From NCBI RefSeq assembly GCF_004104015.1, contig NZ_RYFV01000005.1, forward strand, positions 84,206 through 148,205: DNA of 64,000 nucleotides, written 5' to 3'. The notes below the pieces were generated by a model. It saw only the letters and a list, made by a program, of their open reading frames with translations, ran no database searches and was not told where the DNA came from. Shown one piece after another: positions 32,127 through 41,491 of the stretch (its first letter is position 1; each line of letters opens with the position of its first letter). The stretch comes from Actinomyces oricola. GTDB taxonomy: Bacteria > Actinomycetota > Actinomycetes > Actinomycetales > Actinomycetaceae. The position numbers were made by a program, and so were the translations under genes.

Positions 32127-32978
32127 TCAGGCCTGCTCGGCGGCCTCAGCGGCAGGGGCCTCGGGGGCGTCGGCAGGGGCCTCGGCGGAGGCCTCCTCGG
32201 CGCCGGCCAGGAGCTGAGCCTCCCACTCGGGCAGTGGCTCGGCCTCGGGGGTGACGTCGACCTCCTCGCCGGTGCGACGCAGGCCGGCGGAGCGGTCCAG
32301 AAGACCCTCCGCGGCGGCGTCGGCAATAACGCGCGTCAGCAGCGATACGGCCCGGATGGCGTCGTCATTGCCGGGAACGCCGTAGGTGACCTCATCGGGG
32401 TCGCAGTTGGTGTCAAGGATCGCAATAACGGGGATATTGAGCTTCCTGGCCTCGGCAATGGCCAGGTGCTCCTTCTTGGTGTCCACCACCCAGATGGCCG
32501 AGGGGAGCTTGGCCATGTCACGAATACCGCCCAGGGTGCGCGTGAGCTTGTCCTTCTCCCGGCGCATCATGAGCAGCTCTTTCTTGGTGCGGCCCGAGCC
32601 GGCGACGTCGTCGAAGTCGATCTGCTCGAGCTCCTTCATGCGGTCCAGGCGGGCGCGCACGGTGGAGAAGTTGGTGAGCATGCCGCCCAGCCAGCGCTGG
32701 TTGACATACGGCATGCCCACACGCTGGGCCTGCTCGGCCACGGCCACCTGGGCCTGTTTCTTGGTGCCGACGAAGAGGATGTTGCCTCCGCGGGCGACAG
32801 TCTCCTTGACGAAGTCGTAGGCGGTGTTAATGCCCTCCACCGACTGCTGCAGGTCGATGATGTAGATGCCGTTGCGCTCGGTGAGGATGAAGCGCTTCAT
32901 CTTGGGATTCCAGCGACGGGTCTGGTGCCCGAAGTGGACACCGCTCTCAAGGAGCTGGCGCATGGAGACGACGGCCAT
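32127..32978 (-). CDS. rpsB: 30S ribosomal protein S2
   Basis: S2 binds the 30S head late in assembly. The protein is 283 residues, with conserved [20 protein letters not shown], the NERNG-type segment [13 protein letters not shown], and [16 protein letters not shown]. The last 50 residues are acidic and Ala-rich, an extension found in many actinobacteria. ATG start with GAAGGA upstream. First gene of rpsB-tsf. Confidence 0.98.
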   Translation of the reverse strand: MAVVSMRQLLESGVHFGHQTRRWNPKMKRFILTERNGIYIIDLQQSVEGINTAYDFVKETVARGGNILFVGTKKQAQVAVAEQAQRVGMPYVNQRWLGGMLTNFSTVRARLDRMKELEQIDFDDVAGSGRTKKELLMMRREKDKLTRTLGGIRDMAKLPSAIWVVDTKKEHLAIAEARKLNIPVIAILDTNCDPDEVTYGVPGNDDAIRAVSLLTRVIADAAAEGLLDRSAGLRRTGEEVDVTPEAEPLPEWEAQLLAGAEEASAEAPADAPEAPAAEAAEQA

Positions 32979-33393
32979 AACGGTCCTTCCGTGCCTGCCG
33001 GGAGCCTGCCCGGCACGCGGTCATTCGAGGGGCGCCCGTGGCATGGGGTTACCCCGGTAGTGCTGTGCGGTTCTTCCCCGTCCACCGGACCCTCCCGAAG
33101 GCGGGCCCGGCCCCGCTCACGGCGCGCCGCAGGCGGACCGGGGCCTGGTGCCCGAGACGCACGGTCACCCGCCCCCACCTGGTGGCGGAGGGCGGGACCA
33201 CGACCGTGACGACCGAAAGGACGTTCCGAAAGACTCGGAGGCGGGCACGCGTAGTCAGCCGCTACGGGCCCTGTCGGTGGGAGCCGGCACGGCCCGCGGC
33301 GAACTGCGTCCGTGAGGCTACCACAGCGGGGGGATCTTTCCGCACCGGGGCTGGGAATACCGGCGTTGCCCCAGTCACCACAGGAGAACCGCT
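32979..33393. other. Intergenic region between rpsB and the M23 peptidase gene
   Basis: A 415-base divergent spacer. On the minus strand TAGCCT at 33315-33320 could be an rpsB -10 box, which would give a leader of about 330 bases; there is no good -35 box. A short inverted repeat (TGCCGGG and CCCGGCA) lies just upstream of rpsB near 32996-33015 and might be an S2 leader structure, but this is not established. On the plus strand the spacer ends in AGGAG at 33382-33386, the ribosome-binding site of the peptidase gene. Confidence 0.45.
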
Positions 33394-34155
33394 GTGGCGG
33401 GTTTTCCACAGCGCTGGTGGCCGGTGAATGCACCCGGGCGCCGACCATCCGATTCTGGGTCGGTGGTTACCTTCTATCCCTTCGCCTCCCCGCCCCTGCT
33501 CCGCGACCGGGGCGGGCGCCTGGCAGCAGTCGGGCCGGGCGCCCCGCGATCCGGCCCGCGCCCCGCGCGGTGGACGACGGCGGTTCTTCGCCTGCTCCTC
33601 GTGGCCCTGCTCATGAACGGCTCCCCCTGGGCCGGGGCCGCATCCGGCCCGCCAGTGCCCGGCCTCGCCCGGACCGGCGGGGTCGTAGCGGGTGCGGTGG
33701 CGCTCACCGAGGCGCCGGCTCCACCGTCCCCGGCCCCACGCGGCTCCTACACCTGGCCCACCGGCGGGCCGGCCCCGGTGTTGGAGGGCTTCGACCCGCC
33801 GGCCGTCGTCTGGGGGCGCGGGCACCGGGGCGTGGATCTCGCACTGGAGGCCGGCTCGCCGGTGCTGGCCGCCGCGGCCGGAACAGTCGCCTTCGCCGGG
33901 ATGGTGGCCGGCCGCCCAGTGGTGTCCATAGACCATCCTGACGGCATCCGCACCACCTATGAGCCGGTCGAGCCGGTGGTCACCGCCGGGGAGCGGGTCC
34001 ACCGCGGGCAAATCATCGGGACGCTGCTGGCCGGGCACCGCGCCGACGGCGTAGACGCCCTCCATTGGGGTGCGCGCACAGGGCCGAAGAGCTATGTCAA
34101 CCCCCTGCGGCTGCTGAGTCCCGCCGTCATTAGGCTCAAGCCCCTGGAGTCGTAA
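33394..34155 (+). CDS. M23-family (LytM-type) peptidase, exported
   Basis: The 253-residue product has a 65-residue N-terminal region, then a signal-like hydrophobic segment (TAVLRLLLVALLM) with an AGA-type cleavage site, and a C-terminal M23 domain. The zinc motif HxxxD is seen in GRGHRGVDLAL. The later HxH motif reads ALHWGA, keeping only the second His, a form common in the rpsB-adjacent actinobacterial family. M23 enzymes cut peptidoglycan peptide bridges; whether this one is active or regulatory is uncertain. GTG start chosen because AGGAG sits 7 bases upstream. It converges on xerC. Confidence 0.82.
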   Translation: MAGFPQRWWPVNAPGRRPSDSGSVVTFYPFASPPLLRDRGGRLAAVGPGAPRSGPRPARWTTAVLRLLLVALLMNGSPWAGAASGPPVPGLARTGGVVAGAVALTEAPAPPSPAPRGSYTWPTGGPAPVLEGFDPPAVVWGRGHRGVDLALEAGSPVLAAAAGTVAFAGMVAGRPVVSIDHPDGIRTTYEPVEPVVTAGERVHRGQIIGTLLAGHRADGVDALHWGARTGPKSYVNPLRLLSPAVIRLKPLES

Positions 34156-34211
34156 GTGGGCGCTCAGCGGCCCTGTCCTCATGCCCCTGTCCCGCCCCGG
34201 AGTCCGGCGAC

Positions 34212-35156
34212 TCAGGCCCGGGGAAAGGCCTGGGCGTAAACGGCGCGCAGGCGCTCGGGCGACACGTGGGTGTAGCGCTGGGTGGTGGCCAGGGAGGAGT
34301 GCCCCAGGAGCTCCTGAACGCTGCGCAGGTCCGCTCCCCCACTGAGCACGTGGGTGGCGGCGCTGTGGCGCAGCCCGTGCGGTCCCAGGTCGGGGACCCC
34401 GGCGGCTGCGGCCGCCCGGTGAACGACCTCGCGTATGACCCGGGGGTCGATGCGCCGCCCTCTGGCGCCCAGGAACAGGGCGGCGCCCGCGTCCGGGGCG
34501 GCGACCCGGCTGCGCACCCGGAGCCAAGCGGATAGGGCGTGCTGGGCCGGAAGGCCGTAGGGGACGGTGCGCTCCTTGTCCCCTTTGCCCAGGACGCGCA
34601 GGGTTCGCCGGGAGGCGTCCAGATCCCCCACGTCCATGCCGGCGAGTTCACTGACGCGCACACCGGTGGCGTAGAGGGTTTCCAGCAGGGCCAGATCACG
34701 CACCTGAAGGGGGCCGCCCGCAGCAGCCGCTTGGGCGGCGATCGTGAGCAGGGTGCGGGCCTGGTCAAGGGTCAGGACGGTGGGGAGGCGGTTGTCGGGG
34801 CGGGGGGAACGCAGGCGGGCGGCGATATCGGCCGGCAGCAGGCCATTGCGGTGGGCCCAGGTGGAGAAGGTGCGGGCGGCGGCGCCGCGCCGGGCCAGGG
34901 TGGCGCGAGTGCGGCCGGCGGCGGACATGTGGGCGAGCCAGGCGCGCAGGTCCACGAGGTCGAGGGTGCCCAACGCCGGGCCGACGATCTCAGTCTCCTC
35001 CTCCCCCACGCCCAGGAAGCTGAGCAGGTCGCCAATGTCCCCCAGGTAGGCGCGCACGGTGTGCTCGGACATGCCGCGCTGAAGGCGCAGGTGGGCCGCG
35101 TAGCTGTCCAGCAACTGACCACGGGTGCGCACCGCGTGGTCCCTGGGGGTTGTCAC
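34212..35156 (-). CDS. xerC: Tyrosine recombinase XerC
   Basis: XerC/XerD recombinases resolve chromosome dimers at dif. The 314-residue protein has an N-terminal SAM-like DNA-binding domain and a catalytic domain with Arg in TGVRVSELAGMD, HxxR in HGLRHSAATHVL, and the His and nucleophile Tyr in LGHSSLATTQRYTHV. The GTG start at 35156 follows a TATCCT -10 hexamer by only 6 bases, which suggests leaderless transcription; the frame is open upstream but lacks similarity. Encoded between dprA and the M23 gene as in many actinobacteria. Confidence 0.94.
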   Translation of the reverse strand: MTTPRDHAVRTRGQLLDSYAAHLRLQRGMSEHTVRAYLGDIGDLLSFLGVGEEETEIVGPALGTLDLVDLRAWLAHMSAAGRTRATLARRGAAARTFSTWAHRNGLLPADIAARLRSPRPDNRLPTVLTLDQARTLLTIAAQAAAAGGPLQVRDLALLETLYATGVRVSELAGMDVGDLDASRRTLRVLGKGDKERTVPYGLPAQHALSAWLRVRSRVAAPDAGAALFLGARGRRIDPRVIREVVHRAAAAAGVPDLGPHGLRHSAATHVLSGGADLRSVQELLGHSSLATTQRYTHVSPERLRAVYAQAFPRA

Positions 35157-35162
35157 CCCTTC

Positions 35163-35168
35163 AGGATA
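35163..35168 (-). promoter_or_regulatory. Candidate -10 box of leaderless xerC
   Basis: TATCCT on the minus strand ends 6 bases before the GTG of xerC, the spacing seen for leaderless actinobacterial genes. No Shine-Dalgarno at proper spacing is present, which agrees with leaderless initiation. Confidence 0.45.
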
Positions 35169-35224
35169 GGGCCCTGACGCCGCGGTGCCTCCCGACGCGC
35201 AGACCCATGAGCGCCGGGCTGCTC

Positions 35225-36766
35225 TCAGGTGCGACGCCGTCGCCACCTGGATCCGTCGCGCTCGACCCTGCCGGCCAGCTCGAGCAGCCCCAGGGCGGCG
35301 ATAACCTCCCTTTCAGCCAGCCCGCTGGCCGGGATCAAGGAGTCCATGCTGGCTGACCCCCGGGCCGGCAGGGCGTCCAGGACGACGGCGCTGTCCGGCT
35401 CCAGGCCGTCGAGCAGGCCCTCGCCCTGATTGGCGGGGTCGGCGGCCTTCCTGCCGTCGGGGTCGGTAGCGCCCACGGGCAGGGCCAGCTCAAGCACCTC
35501 CTCGGCGTCGGTGACGCACACGGCACCCGCACGCAGGAGCCGGTGGCAGCCCACGGACTCCATGGAGGTGACGGGGCCGGGCACAGCCCCCAGGGGGCGC
35601 CCCAAGTCCTGGGCCTGGCGGGCGGTAGCCAGGGCCCCGGAGCGCCAGGCGGCCTCGACCACGACTGTGGCCTGGCACAGTGCGGCGATGAGCCGGTTGC
35701 GGGTGAGGAACCGGTGCCTGCCCGGCTGGCAGCCGGGCGGCACCTCGGCCAGCAGCGCCCCGTGGGCGATAATCGCTTCCTGGAGTTCGGCGTTGGCCGA
35801 CGGGTAGAGACGGTCTACGCCCCCTGCGGCCACGCACAGGGTGCGCCCGCCCATGAGGGCCCCGCGGTGGGCGGCGGCGTCGATCCCCAGGGCTCCCCCG
35901 GAGACGACAACACAGCCCTGAGCGGCCAGATCCTTTCCCAGCTGGGAGGCGGTGCGCTCACCGTAGCGGGTGGCGGCGCGGGCGCCCACCAGGGCGACGG
36001 CGATCCCCGCCCCCGGCCCGGGCGGCACGCGGTCCTCACGGGTGGGCAGGGGCACGAGGGCCGGCCGCTCCGCTGCGGCTGGCGCGGCCGCCGCTGTGGC
36101 GCTGCTATCCCCCGGGGCCACTGAAGGCATCACGGGCATGGAGTCAGTCGGTTCGTCTTCCGCCCCGAGGGCGGGACCGCTCGGCGCCGTGCCGCGGCAC
36201 CCCGGTTCTTCCTCAGCTTGTGGGGTTCGGGCTTGCACCTTCGGCGCACCTGGCTGCGCGGTCGTCCCCACGCCAATAGCGGGCTGCGCCGCTGCGGCCG
36301 GCGGGTTCGCGTCGTGGTCTCTGCTGGCCCGCTGCGCGGCACTGACGAGAAGGGCGGGGTCGCCGCGCAGCCATAGGCACGGCGGTGGTTGGGCGAGGTC
36401 ATCCAGACCCGGGGGCCACCAGGGGTCGGCGGGGGTAATAAGGCTCCCACCGAGCCGTTCCAAGATGTCGAGTTCACGGCGGATATCGAGGTCGGGCAGG
36501 CGCGGCGCCCAGCGGCCGGCTGCACGGGCCCACTGGGCGCGGGCGCCGGCTGCGTCTTGGACCGGTGGCAGGGGTGGGCGCGGCGCCTGCCGGGGCCTGC
36601 CGTCCTCATCGAGAGCCTCGCCCAGGAGCCAGTCGATAGCGTCAGCGGGGCCCAGCGCCACCACCAGGGCGGCGGCAGCCTTGTCGCCCGGCTCGGCCAG
36701 ACGCGACCAGGTGGCGCGGGCCAGGGCGTCGTCGGTGGTGTCGTAGGGCAGGAGGGGCGGTCTCAT
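35225..36766 (-). CDS. dprA: DNA-processing protein DprA (with a large insertion)
   Basis: DprA loads RecA on incoming single-stranded DNA. The Rossmann domain is clear from VALVGARAATRYG near residue 255 through VVVSGGALGIDAAAHRGAL, and GRHRFLTRNRLIAALC further on. A winged-helix-like C-terminus ends the protein. At 513 residues it is longer than most homologues because about 105 Ala/Pro/Glu-rich residues separate PCLWLRGDPALL (residue about 140) from the VALVGAR strand, which normally follow each other closely. ATG start overlaps comM by 4 bases. Confidence 0.92.
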   Translation of the reverse strand: MRPPLLPYDTTDDALARATWSRLAEPGDKAAAALVVALGPADAIDWLLGEALDEDGRPRQAPRPPLPPVQDAAGARAQWARAAGRWAPRLPDLDIRRELDILERLGGSLITPADPWWPPGLDDLAQPPPCLWLRGDPALLVSAAQRASRDHDANPPAAAAQPAIGVGTTAQPGAPKVQARTPQAEEEPGCRGTAPSGPALGAEDEPTDSMPVMPSVAPGDSSATAAAAPAAAERPALVPLPTREDRVPPGPGAGIAVALVGARAATRYGERTASQLGKDLAAQGCVVVSGGALGIDAAAHRGALMGGRTLCVAAGGVDRLYPSANAELQEAIIAHGALLAEVPPGCQPGRHRFLTRNRLIAALCQATVVVEAAWRSGALATARQAQDLGRPLGAVPGPVTSMESVGCHRLLRAGAVCVTDAEEVLELALPVGATDPDGRKAADPANQGEGLLDGLEPDSAVVLDALPARGSASMDSLIPASGLAEREVIAALGLLELAGRVERDGSRWRRRRT

Positions 36767-38352
36767 CGGCGTAGACCTGTGGCGCGCAGGGCCAGGGCCG
36801 CCCCGAGGTCGGTCAGGGTCGGGGCGTCGCGCTCGCCCAGGTCCGCCAGGGTCCAGGCCAGGCGCAGGACCCGATCCACACCCCGCAAGGAGAGTTCGCC
36901 GCGCTCCAGGCTGCCCATGAGCCGGGCGACCAGCTCGGGGCGGGTACCCGATTCGGGGCTGCGCAGGTAGGAGCCGGGGACCTGGGAGCCCAGTCGCCAG
37001 GGGGTGGGGGCCAGGCGCGCAGCGGCACGGCGCCGGGCTCGCTTCACGCGGGCGCCGACGACGGCACTGGGCTCGGCGGGCGTGGGGCGGACCAGGTCGC
37101 CGGCGTCCACGGCTCCGACCTCGACCTGAATGTCAATACGGTCCAGGAGGGGCCCCGATAGGCGCGTGAGGTACCGGCGGCGCTGCAGGGAGGTGCAGGT
37201 GCAGTCCAGGCCCCGTCCGCTTCCCTTGCCGCACGGGCAGGGGTTGGCGGCCAGAACGAGCTGGAAGGCGGCAGGGTAGGTGGCGCGGCCCCCGACTCGA
37301 TCAATGGTGATTTCCCCGGATTCCAGGGGTTGACGCAGGCAGTCCAGGAGACTGCTGGGGAATTCCGGGGCCTCGTCGAGGAAGAGCACGCCTCGATGAG
37401 CCAGGGACACTTCCCCGGGGCGGGGGGAGCCTGAGCCCCCGCCAATAATGGCGGCGCGGGTGGCGGTGTGGTGGGGTGCGCGCAGAGGCGGGTCGGTGAC
37501 CAGGCCGGCCTCGGGGTTGAAGGCGCCGGCCAGGGAGTGAAGAGAGGTCACCGCCACGGCGTCTTCTCCCTCCAGGGGCGGCAGGATCGAGGGCAGTCGC
37601 TCGGCGAGCATGGTCTTGCCGGCTCCCGGCGGCCCGACCATGAGCAGGTGGTGGCCGCCGGCGGCGGCCACCTCCAGGGCGTGGCGCGCCTCGGCCTGGC
37701 CGACAACCTCAGCGAGATCGGGGGCGGTGGCGCCGCGCCGCCCACCTGGCCCGGCGGCGCCTGGGCGGGCCCGCCCTGGAGCCGCTTGGGTTTGGGCGCG
37801 CCGAACCAGTTCCAGGGCCGGCCCGGACAGTTGCCCGCCGTAGCGCAACACCAGTTCACCCACGTGCGCCGCAGCGGTAATAGTCGCACCGGGCACCAGC
37901 GCGGCCTCGGCTGCACCGCCTGCCGCGACCACGATCTCCGTGAACCCGGCCGCTACGGCCGCATGGACGGCGGGCAGGACGCCGCGCACGGGGTGGAGCG
38001 AGCCGTCGAGCCCGAGCTCACCGATATGGACCGTGCGCTCCAGGTGCGCCACGGCGCCGCGCGGCAGCTTGCCGCGGGCGCCGAGTACCGCCAGGGCCAG
38101 GGCGAGGTCGAGGCCCGTGCCGGTTTTCGGCAGATCAGCCGGGGAGAGGTTGACCGTTAAACGCTGCTCCCCCCAGGTGACTCCGCAGGTGGTCAGGGCC
38201 GCGCGAACACGGTCGCGGGACTCGCGCACGGCGGCGTCGGGCAGGCCCACCAGCGTGAAGGCCGGTAGACCGGACGCGCAGTGGGCCTCGACGTCCACGA
38301 GGTGGCCCTGCAAACCGGTGAGGGTTACGGCCAGGGTGCGGGCCAGTCCCAT
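36763..38352 (-). CDS. comM: YifB/ComM-family Mg-chelatase-like ATPase
   Basis: ComM-type proteins are AAA+ ATPases; ComM of naturally competent bacteria is a branch-migration helicase in transformation. The 529-residue product has the N-terminal domain (HCASGLPAFTLVGLPDAAVRES; TVNLSPADLPKTGTGLDLALAL), Walker A GPPGAGKTML near residue 245, Walker B LFLDEAPEF, and a Cys-containing segment NPCPCGKGSGRGLDCTC. The ATG at 38352 overlaps the yraN stop by one base (TAATG). It lies directly upstream of dprA, another DNA-uptake gene. Confidence 0.93.
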   Translation of the reverse strand: MGLARTLAVTLTGLQGHLVDVEAHCASGLPAFTLVGLPDAAVRESRDRVRAALTTCGVTWGEQRLTVNLSPADLPKTGTGLDLALALAVLGARGKLPRGAVAHLERTVHIGELGLDGSLHPVRGVLPAVHAAVAAGFTEIVVAAGGAAEAALVPGATITAAAHVGELVLRYGGQLSGPALELVRRAQTQAAPGRARPGAAGPGGRRGATAPDLAEVVGQAEARHALEVAAAGGHHLLMVGPPGAGKTMLAERLPSILPPLEGEDAVAVTSLHSLAGAFNPEAGLVTDPPLRAPHHTATRAAIIGGGSGSPRPGEVSLAHRGVLFLDEAPEFPSSLLDCLRQPLESGEITIDRVGGRATYPAAFQLVLAANPCPCGKGSGRGLDCTCTSLQRRRYLTRLSGPLLDRIDIQVEVGAVDAGDLVRPTPAEPSAVVGARVKRARRRAAARLAPTPWRLGSQVPGSYLRSPESGTRPELVARLMGSLERGELSLRGVDRVLRLAWTLADLGERDAPTLTDLGAALALRATGLRR

Positions 38353-38855
38353 TAGACCCCCACCCCCTGGTGGTGGCACAGCAGGGCGGGGCGGTGGCGG
38401 CGCAGCACAATCGAGATGACGTCAATGCGCAGGGCGTCGTGGTCTGCGCCGTGGGCGGCGGCCCAGGCGGCGGCCAGGCGCCGCAGGCGGGCAAGTTTGC
38501 GGGAGTCGACGGCGGCCGCGGGCGGCCCCAGGCGGAGTCCGGTGCGGGTTTTGACCTCCACGGCCACCAGGCGCGCCCCGGCGCCCGGGAGGGCGGGGAC
38601 GCCGGGACCAATCGGAGAACCGTCCCCGGGCAGTGGGCGCGCCGGCTCTGCGGCGACGGCTCGCGGGGGCTGTAGGGCGACAATGTCGAGTTCTCCGCGC
38701 CGCGGCGGGCTGGGGCGCCAGTTGCGATCCAGGACGGTCCACCCGAGGTCGCTCAGGTAGCGGGCGGCAAGCTCCTCACCGCGTTGACCGGTCTGCTGGG
38801 GGGAGCCGGCCGAGCCCACCGCCCTAGGGCGGGGCTGTGGTGTGGTCGGGGCCAC
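38352..38855 (-). CDS. yraN: UPF0102 (YraN-family) endonuclease-like protein
   Basis: The 167-residue protein has the family motifs GQRGEELAARYLSDLGWTVLDRN, RRGELDIVAL and VAVEVKTRTGLRLG, i.e. the Glu, Asp, Glu-x-Lys residues of a PD-(D/E)XK nuclease-like fold. About 33 extra Pro/Ala-rich residues separate GELDIVAL from VAVEVKTR, where most homologues have few. GTG 38855 was chosen because GGAGGTGAT lies 5 bases upstream, one of the best ribosome-binding sites in the window. First of the yraN-comM-dprA-xerC run. Confidence 0.88.
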   Translation of the reverse strand: MAPTTPQPRPRAVGSAGSPQQTGQRGEELAARYLSDLGWTVLDRNWRPSPPRRGELDIVALQPPRAVAAEPARPLPGDGSPIGPGVPALPGAGARLVAVEVKTRTGLRLGPPAAAVDSRKLARLRRLAAAWAAAHGADHDALRIDVISIVLRRHRPALLCHHQGVGV

Positions 38856-38981
38856 GGGGATCACCTCCGTGGCCAGGGTGCGCGCGGCGGCGCCCAGCGC
38901 GCCAGCGGACTAGCCGAGCCCTGTGGACAATCCCGGCAGAGATGGGCCTGTGGTTCCCAGGGCTGCCCGCCATTATGCGGA

Positions 38982-39287
38982 TTAGGCGGGGATATCCATC
39001 TCGGGCTTGCTCAGCTCCTCGACATTGACGTCCTTGAAGGTGACCACGTGGACTGACTTGACAAAGCGTGAGGCCCGGTAGATGTCCCACACCCAGGCGT
39101 CCTCGAGGGTGAGTTCGAAGAAGACCTCCCCGCCATTGGTGCGCACCTGCACATCCACTGCGTTGGCCAGGTAGAAGCGCCGCTCGGTCTCGACGACGTA
39201 GGAGAAGAGGGTCACGACGTCCCGGTATTCCCGGTACAGGTCGAGCTCCAGGTTGTTCTCGTATGCCTCAAGGTCTTCAGCATTCAC
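38982..39287 (-). CDS. DUF2469-family protein
   Basis: A 101-residue acidic protein matching DUF2469 over its whole length (EDLEAYENNLELDLYREYRDV; RRFYLANAVDVQVR; DAWVWDIYRASRFV). The family is near-universal in actinobacteria, is usually encoded between rnhB and yraN as here, and has no known function. The start is GTG. Confidence 0.9.
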   Translation of the reverse strand: MNAEDLEAYENNLELDLYREYRDVVTLFSYVVETERRFYLANAVDVQVRTNGGEVFFELTLEDAWVWDIYRASRFVKSVHVVTFKDVNVEELSKPEMDIPA

Positions 39288-39425
39288 GGGCTCATCATGC
39301 CCGCGGCCGGCGCCTGCGCCGAGCAGGCACCAGGGGCGCGTCGGCGCACTGGGACGCTCCCGGGTCCGGGCTTCTCAGACCCGATCATGTCGCGCCGGGC
39401 CGCTTCAAGACTTGGTCGACCGGGC

Positions 39426-40148
39426 TCAGCCCCGGGGGCGCCGGTGGCGCCCCAGCCCGGGCAGGCGCCAGGAGAGGCGGTGCTGCTCACAGGCCCCCAA
39501 GGCCCTCAACGCCTGGACGTGGGCGGGGGCGGCGTAGCCCTTATTGGCCGCCCAGTCGTAGCCGGGGTCCGGCAATGCCGCCATGAGGGCGTCGCGCTCC
39601 ACCTTGGCCAGGACTGAGGCGGCCGCCACCACGGCGCAGCGGGCGTCGGCCTTGACCTCCGTGCGCACCGGCGGGGTGGAGGCGGCGTCCGGCCGGCCGG
39701 TGCTCGCTGCCTGGGCGCGCTCGTCCGAGGCGGCGGTTGGATCCGGCTCGGGGGCGCTGAGCCAGTCGGAGGCGCCATCGAGGATGACAATGTCGGGGGC
39801 CCTCCCGCGCGAGGCCACCTCCGCCAGGGCCCGCCGGCCGGCCAGGCGCAGTGCCCCAACAATGCCCAGGGCGTCGATCTCGGTTGGGGAGGCGTGGGCC
39901 ACGGCGTGGTCGGCCAGCCAACCGCGGCAGGGGCCGACCAGTGCCCGACGCCGCGATGGGCTCAACTGCTTGGAGTCGGCCAGGCCCGGCGGGAAGGAGT
40001 CAGCCGTGGAGCGCGAGACCACGGCCAGGCCCACGCTCACGGGGCCGGCCAGGGCGCCGCGGCCCACCTCGTCCAGGCCGCCAACCAATTCGTGGTCGGC
40101 GAGCAGGGCCAGCTCCAGGTCCCGGTCCGGGCGCGCCGCCGGGCTCAC
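39426..40148 (-). CDS. rnhB: Ribonuclease HII
   Basis: RNase HII cuts the RNA strand of RNA/DNA hybrids and single ribonucleotides in DNA. The 240-residue product has the catalytic GGLDEVGRGALAGPV near the N-terminus, LADSKQLSPSRR, and the later Asp in VKADARCAVVAAASVLAKVERD. About 35 Ala/Pro/Asp-rich residues (near PEPDPTAASDERAQAASTG) are inserted between the ILDGA strand and the VKADA segment. The GTG start overlaps the lepB stop by 4 bases. Confidence 0.92.
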   Translation of the reverse strand: MSPAARPDRDLELALLADHELVGGLDEVGRGALAGPVSVGLAVVSRSTADSFPPGLADSKQLSPSRRRALVGPCRGWLADHAVAHASPTEIDALGIVGALRLAGRRALAEVASRGRAPDIVILDGASDWLSAPEPDPTAASDERAQAASTGRPDAASTPPVRTEVKADARCAVVAAASVLAKVERDALMAALPDPGYDWAANKGYAAPAHVQALRALGACEQHRLSWRLPGLGRHRRPRG

Positions 40149-41017
40149 GAGGTGGCGGGGGCGGGGACGTCGGTGAAGACCTGCTCCCCGCTGCCCAGCC
40201 CGGTCCACCGGCTCACCGGCCAGATAATGCTCTTGGCGACGCCGACGACGTTGTCCAGGGGCACGAAGCCGCCGTTGGGGTCGTTTTGATGGAGGCGGGA
40301 GTCAGCGGAGTTGGGGCGGTTGTCCCCCATGACCCACACGTGCCCGGCGGGGACGGTGACGTCGAAGGCGATCTCGGAGGCCAGCACGCCGTCCTTGATG
40401 TAGGTCTCCTCCAGGGTGACGCCATTGACCTGGACGGTGCCCTGGCCATCGCTGGTGACCCGGTCCCCGGGCATGCCAATGACGCGCTTAATGAGGTAGT
40501 GGCCGGACTCGCTGGGCAAGAGCCGCAGGGTGATCAGCACATCTTGGAGCAGGCCATGCAGGCCGGTGGGGTCCTTGACATCGAGCCAGTGGGCGGGGTC
40601 CCGGAAGACGACAACGTCCCCTCTTTCAATGTCCTTGGCGTCGAACATGGTGACAGCCACCCGATCACCCTTCATGAGGGTGTTCTCCATGGAGCCGGAG
40701 GGGATGATGAAGGTCTGGAGAACGAAGGTCTTGAACAGGGCCGAAATGACAATGACAGAGGCGATCACCAGCAGTCTTGAGGCGAGGCGCCGGCGCCTCG
40801 ACACCACCGGCCCGGCCGACTCCTCAGTGGGGGCCGTCGGTTTCTTGCTCGGGGGGATGGAGGGCGGCAACTCAAGCGGCTCGTCCGCCGCCGGTTCAGG
40901 GCTGGCCGCGGAGGCAGGGCTGCCCGCGGAGGTGGAGTCCTCGTGCACAGCGTCGTCGGGTGTTTCGGGTGCTGGGGCCCCGGTGGGGGTGTCCACCGAT
41001 TCCTGCTGCGATGTCAC
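40145..41017 (-). CDS. lepB: Signal peptidase I
   Basis: LepB removes signal peptides from exported proteins. The 290-residue product has a 75-residue Pro/Ser/Glu-rich cytoplasmic tail, one membrane helix (about 80-100), the nucleophile Ser in PSGSMENTLMKGD, the general-base Lys in LIKRVIGMPGD, and GDNRPNSADSR. The GTG at 41017 was chosen because AGGAGAGG lies about 6 bases upstream; a GTG ten codons earlier is possible. Encoded between rplS and rnhB, as in other actinobacteria. Confidence 0.94.
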   Translation of the reverse strand: MTSQQESVDTPTGAPAPETPDDAVHEDSTSAGSPASAASPEPAADEPLELPPSIPPSKKPTAPTEESAGPVVSRRRRLASRLLVIASVIVISALFKTFVLQTFIIPSGSMENTLMKGDRVAVTMFDAKDIERGDVVVFRDPAHWLDVKDPTGLHGLLQDVLITLRLLPSESGHYLIKRVIGMPGDRVTSDGQGTVQVNGVTLEETYIKDGVLASEIAFDVTVPAGHVWVMGDNRPNSADSRLHQNDPNGGFVPLDNVVGVAKSIIWPVSRWTGLGSGEQVFTDVPAPATS

Positions 41018-41095
41018 TGTTGACCTCTCCTGGGTAATGGTCGGCACGATCGGCGGATTGCGTGGGGCCTGCCCGGCGCGGGCGCGAGGAGCATG

Positions 41096-41130
41096 GGTGG
41101 CGCCCGGGGACGGGGGTCCCGGGCGCCACC
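41096..41130 (-). terminator. Terminator hairpin after rplS
   Basis: A perfect 13-base-pair stem (41096-41108 with 41118-41130) starts 13 bases after the rplS stop codon. The loop can form two extra pairs with one bulge. Confidence 0.75.
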
Positions 41131-41143
41131 GAGGAGCGGGACC

Positions 41144-41491
41144 TCAGTCCTCGCGGCGCTCCTTGATCTTGGCCGCCTTGCCGCGCAGGTTGCGCAGGTA
41201 GTAAAGCTTGGCGCGACGCACGTCGCCTCGAGTGACGACCTCGATCTTCTCGACCGAGGGGGTATGGACTGGGAAGGTGCGCTCGACACCGACACCGAAG
41301 GAGATCTTGCGGACCGTGTAGGTCTCAGAGACGCCCGCGCCCTGCCGGGCAAGGACGACGCCCTGGAAAACCTGGACACGTGAGCGATTGCCCTCAACGA
41401 CCTTGACGTGCACCTTGAGGGTGTCGCCGGGGCGGAAGGAGGGGATGTCCTCGCGCAGCGAGGCGGCATTGATCTGGTCGATCAGGTTCAT
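41144..41491 (-). CDS. rplS: 50S ribosomal protein L19
   Basis: The 115-residue product from ATG 41491 is a complete L19: LRPGDT-type segment [39 protein letters not shown], and the C-terminal [19 protein letters not shown]19 sits at the 30S/50S interface. The open frame continues far upstream, but that part is not L19. It is 338 bases from trmD, a larger gap than usual for this operon. Confidence 0.98.
   Translation of the reverse strand: MNLIDQINAASLREDIPSFRPGDTLKVHVKVVEGNRSRVQVFQGVVLARQGAGVSETYTVRKISFGVGVERTFPVHTPSVEKIEVVTRGDVRRAKLYYLRNLRGKAAKIKERRED

Noticed and set aside
33394..34155. Inactivation of the M23 peptidase because the first His of HxH is missing
   Set aside because: The LHWG form is usual for this rpsB-adjacent actinobacterial family as I know it, so it is not evidence of decay here.
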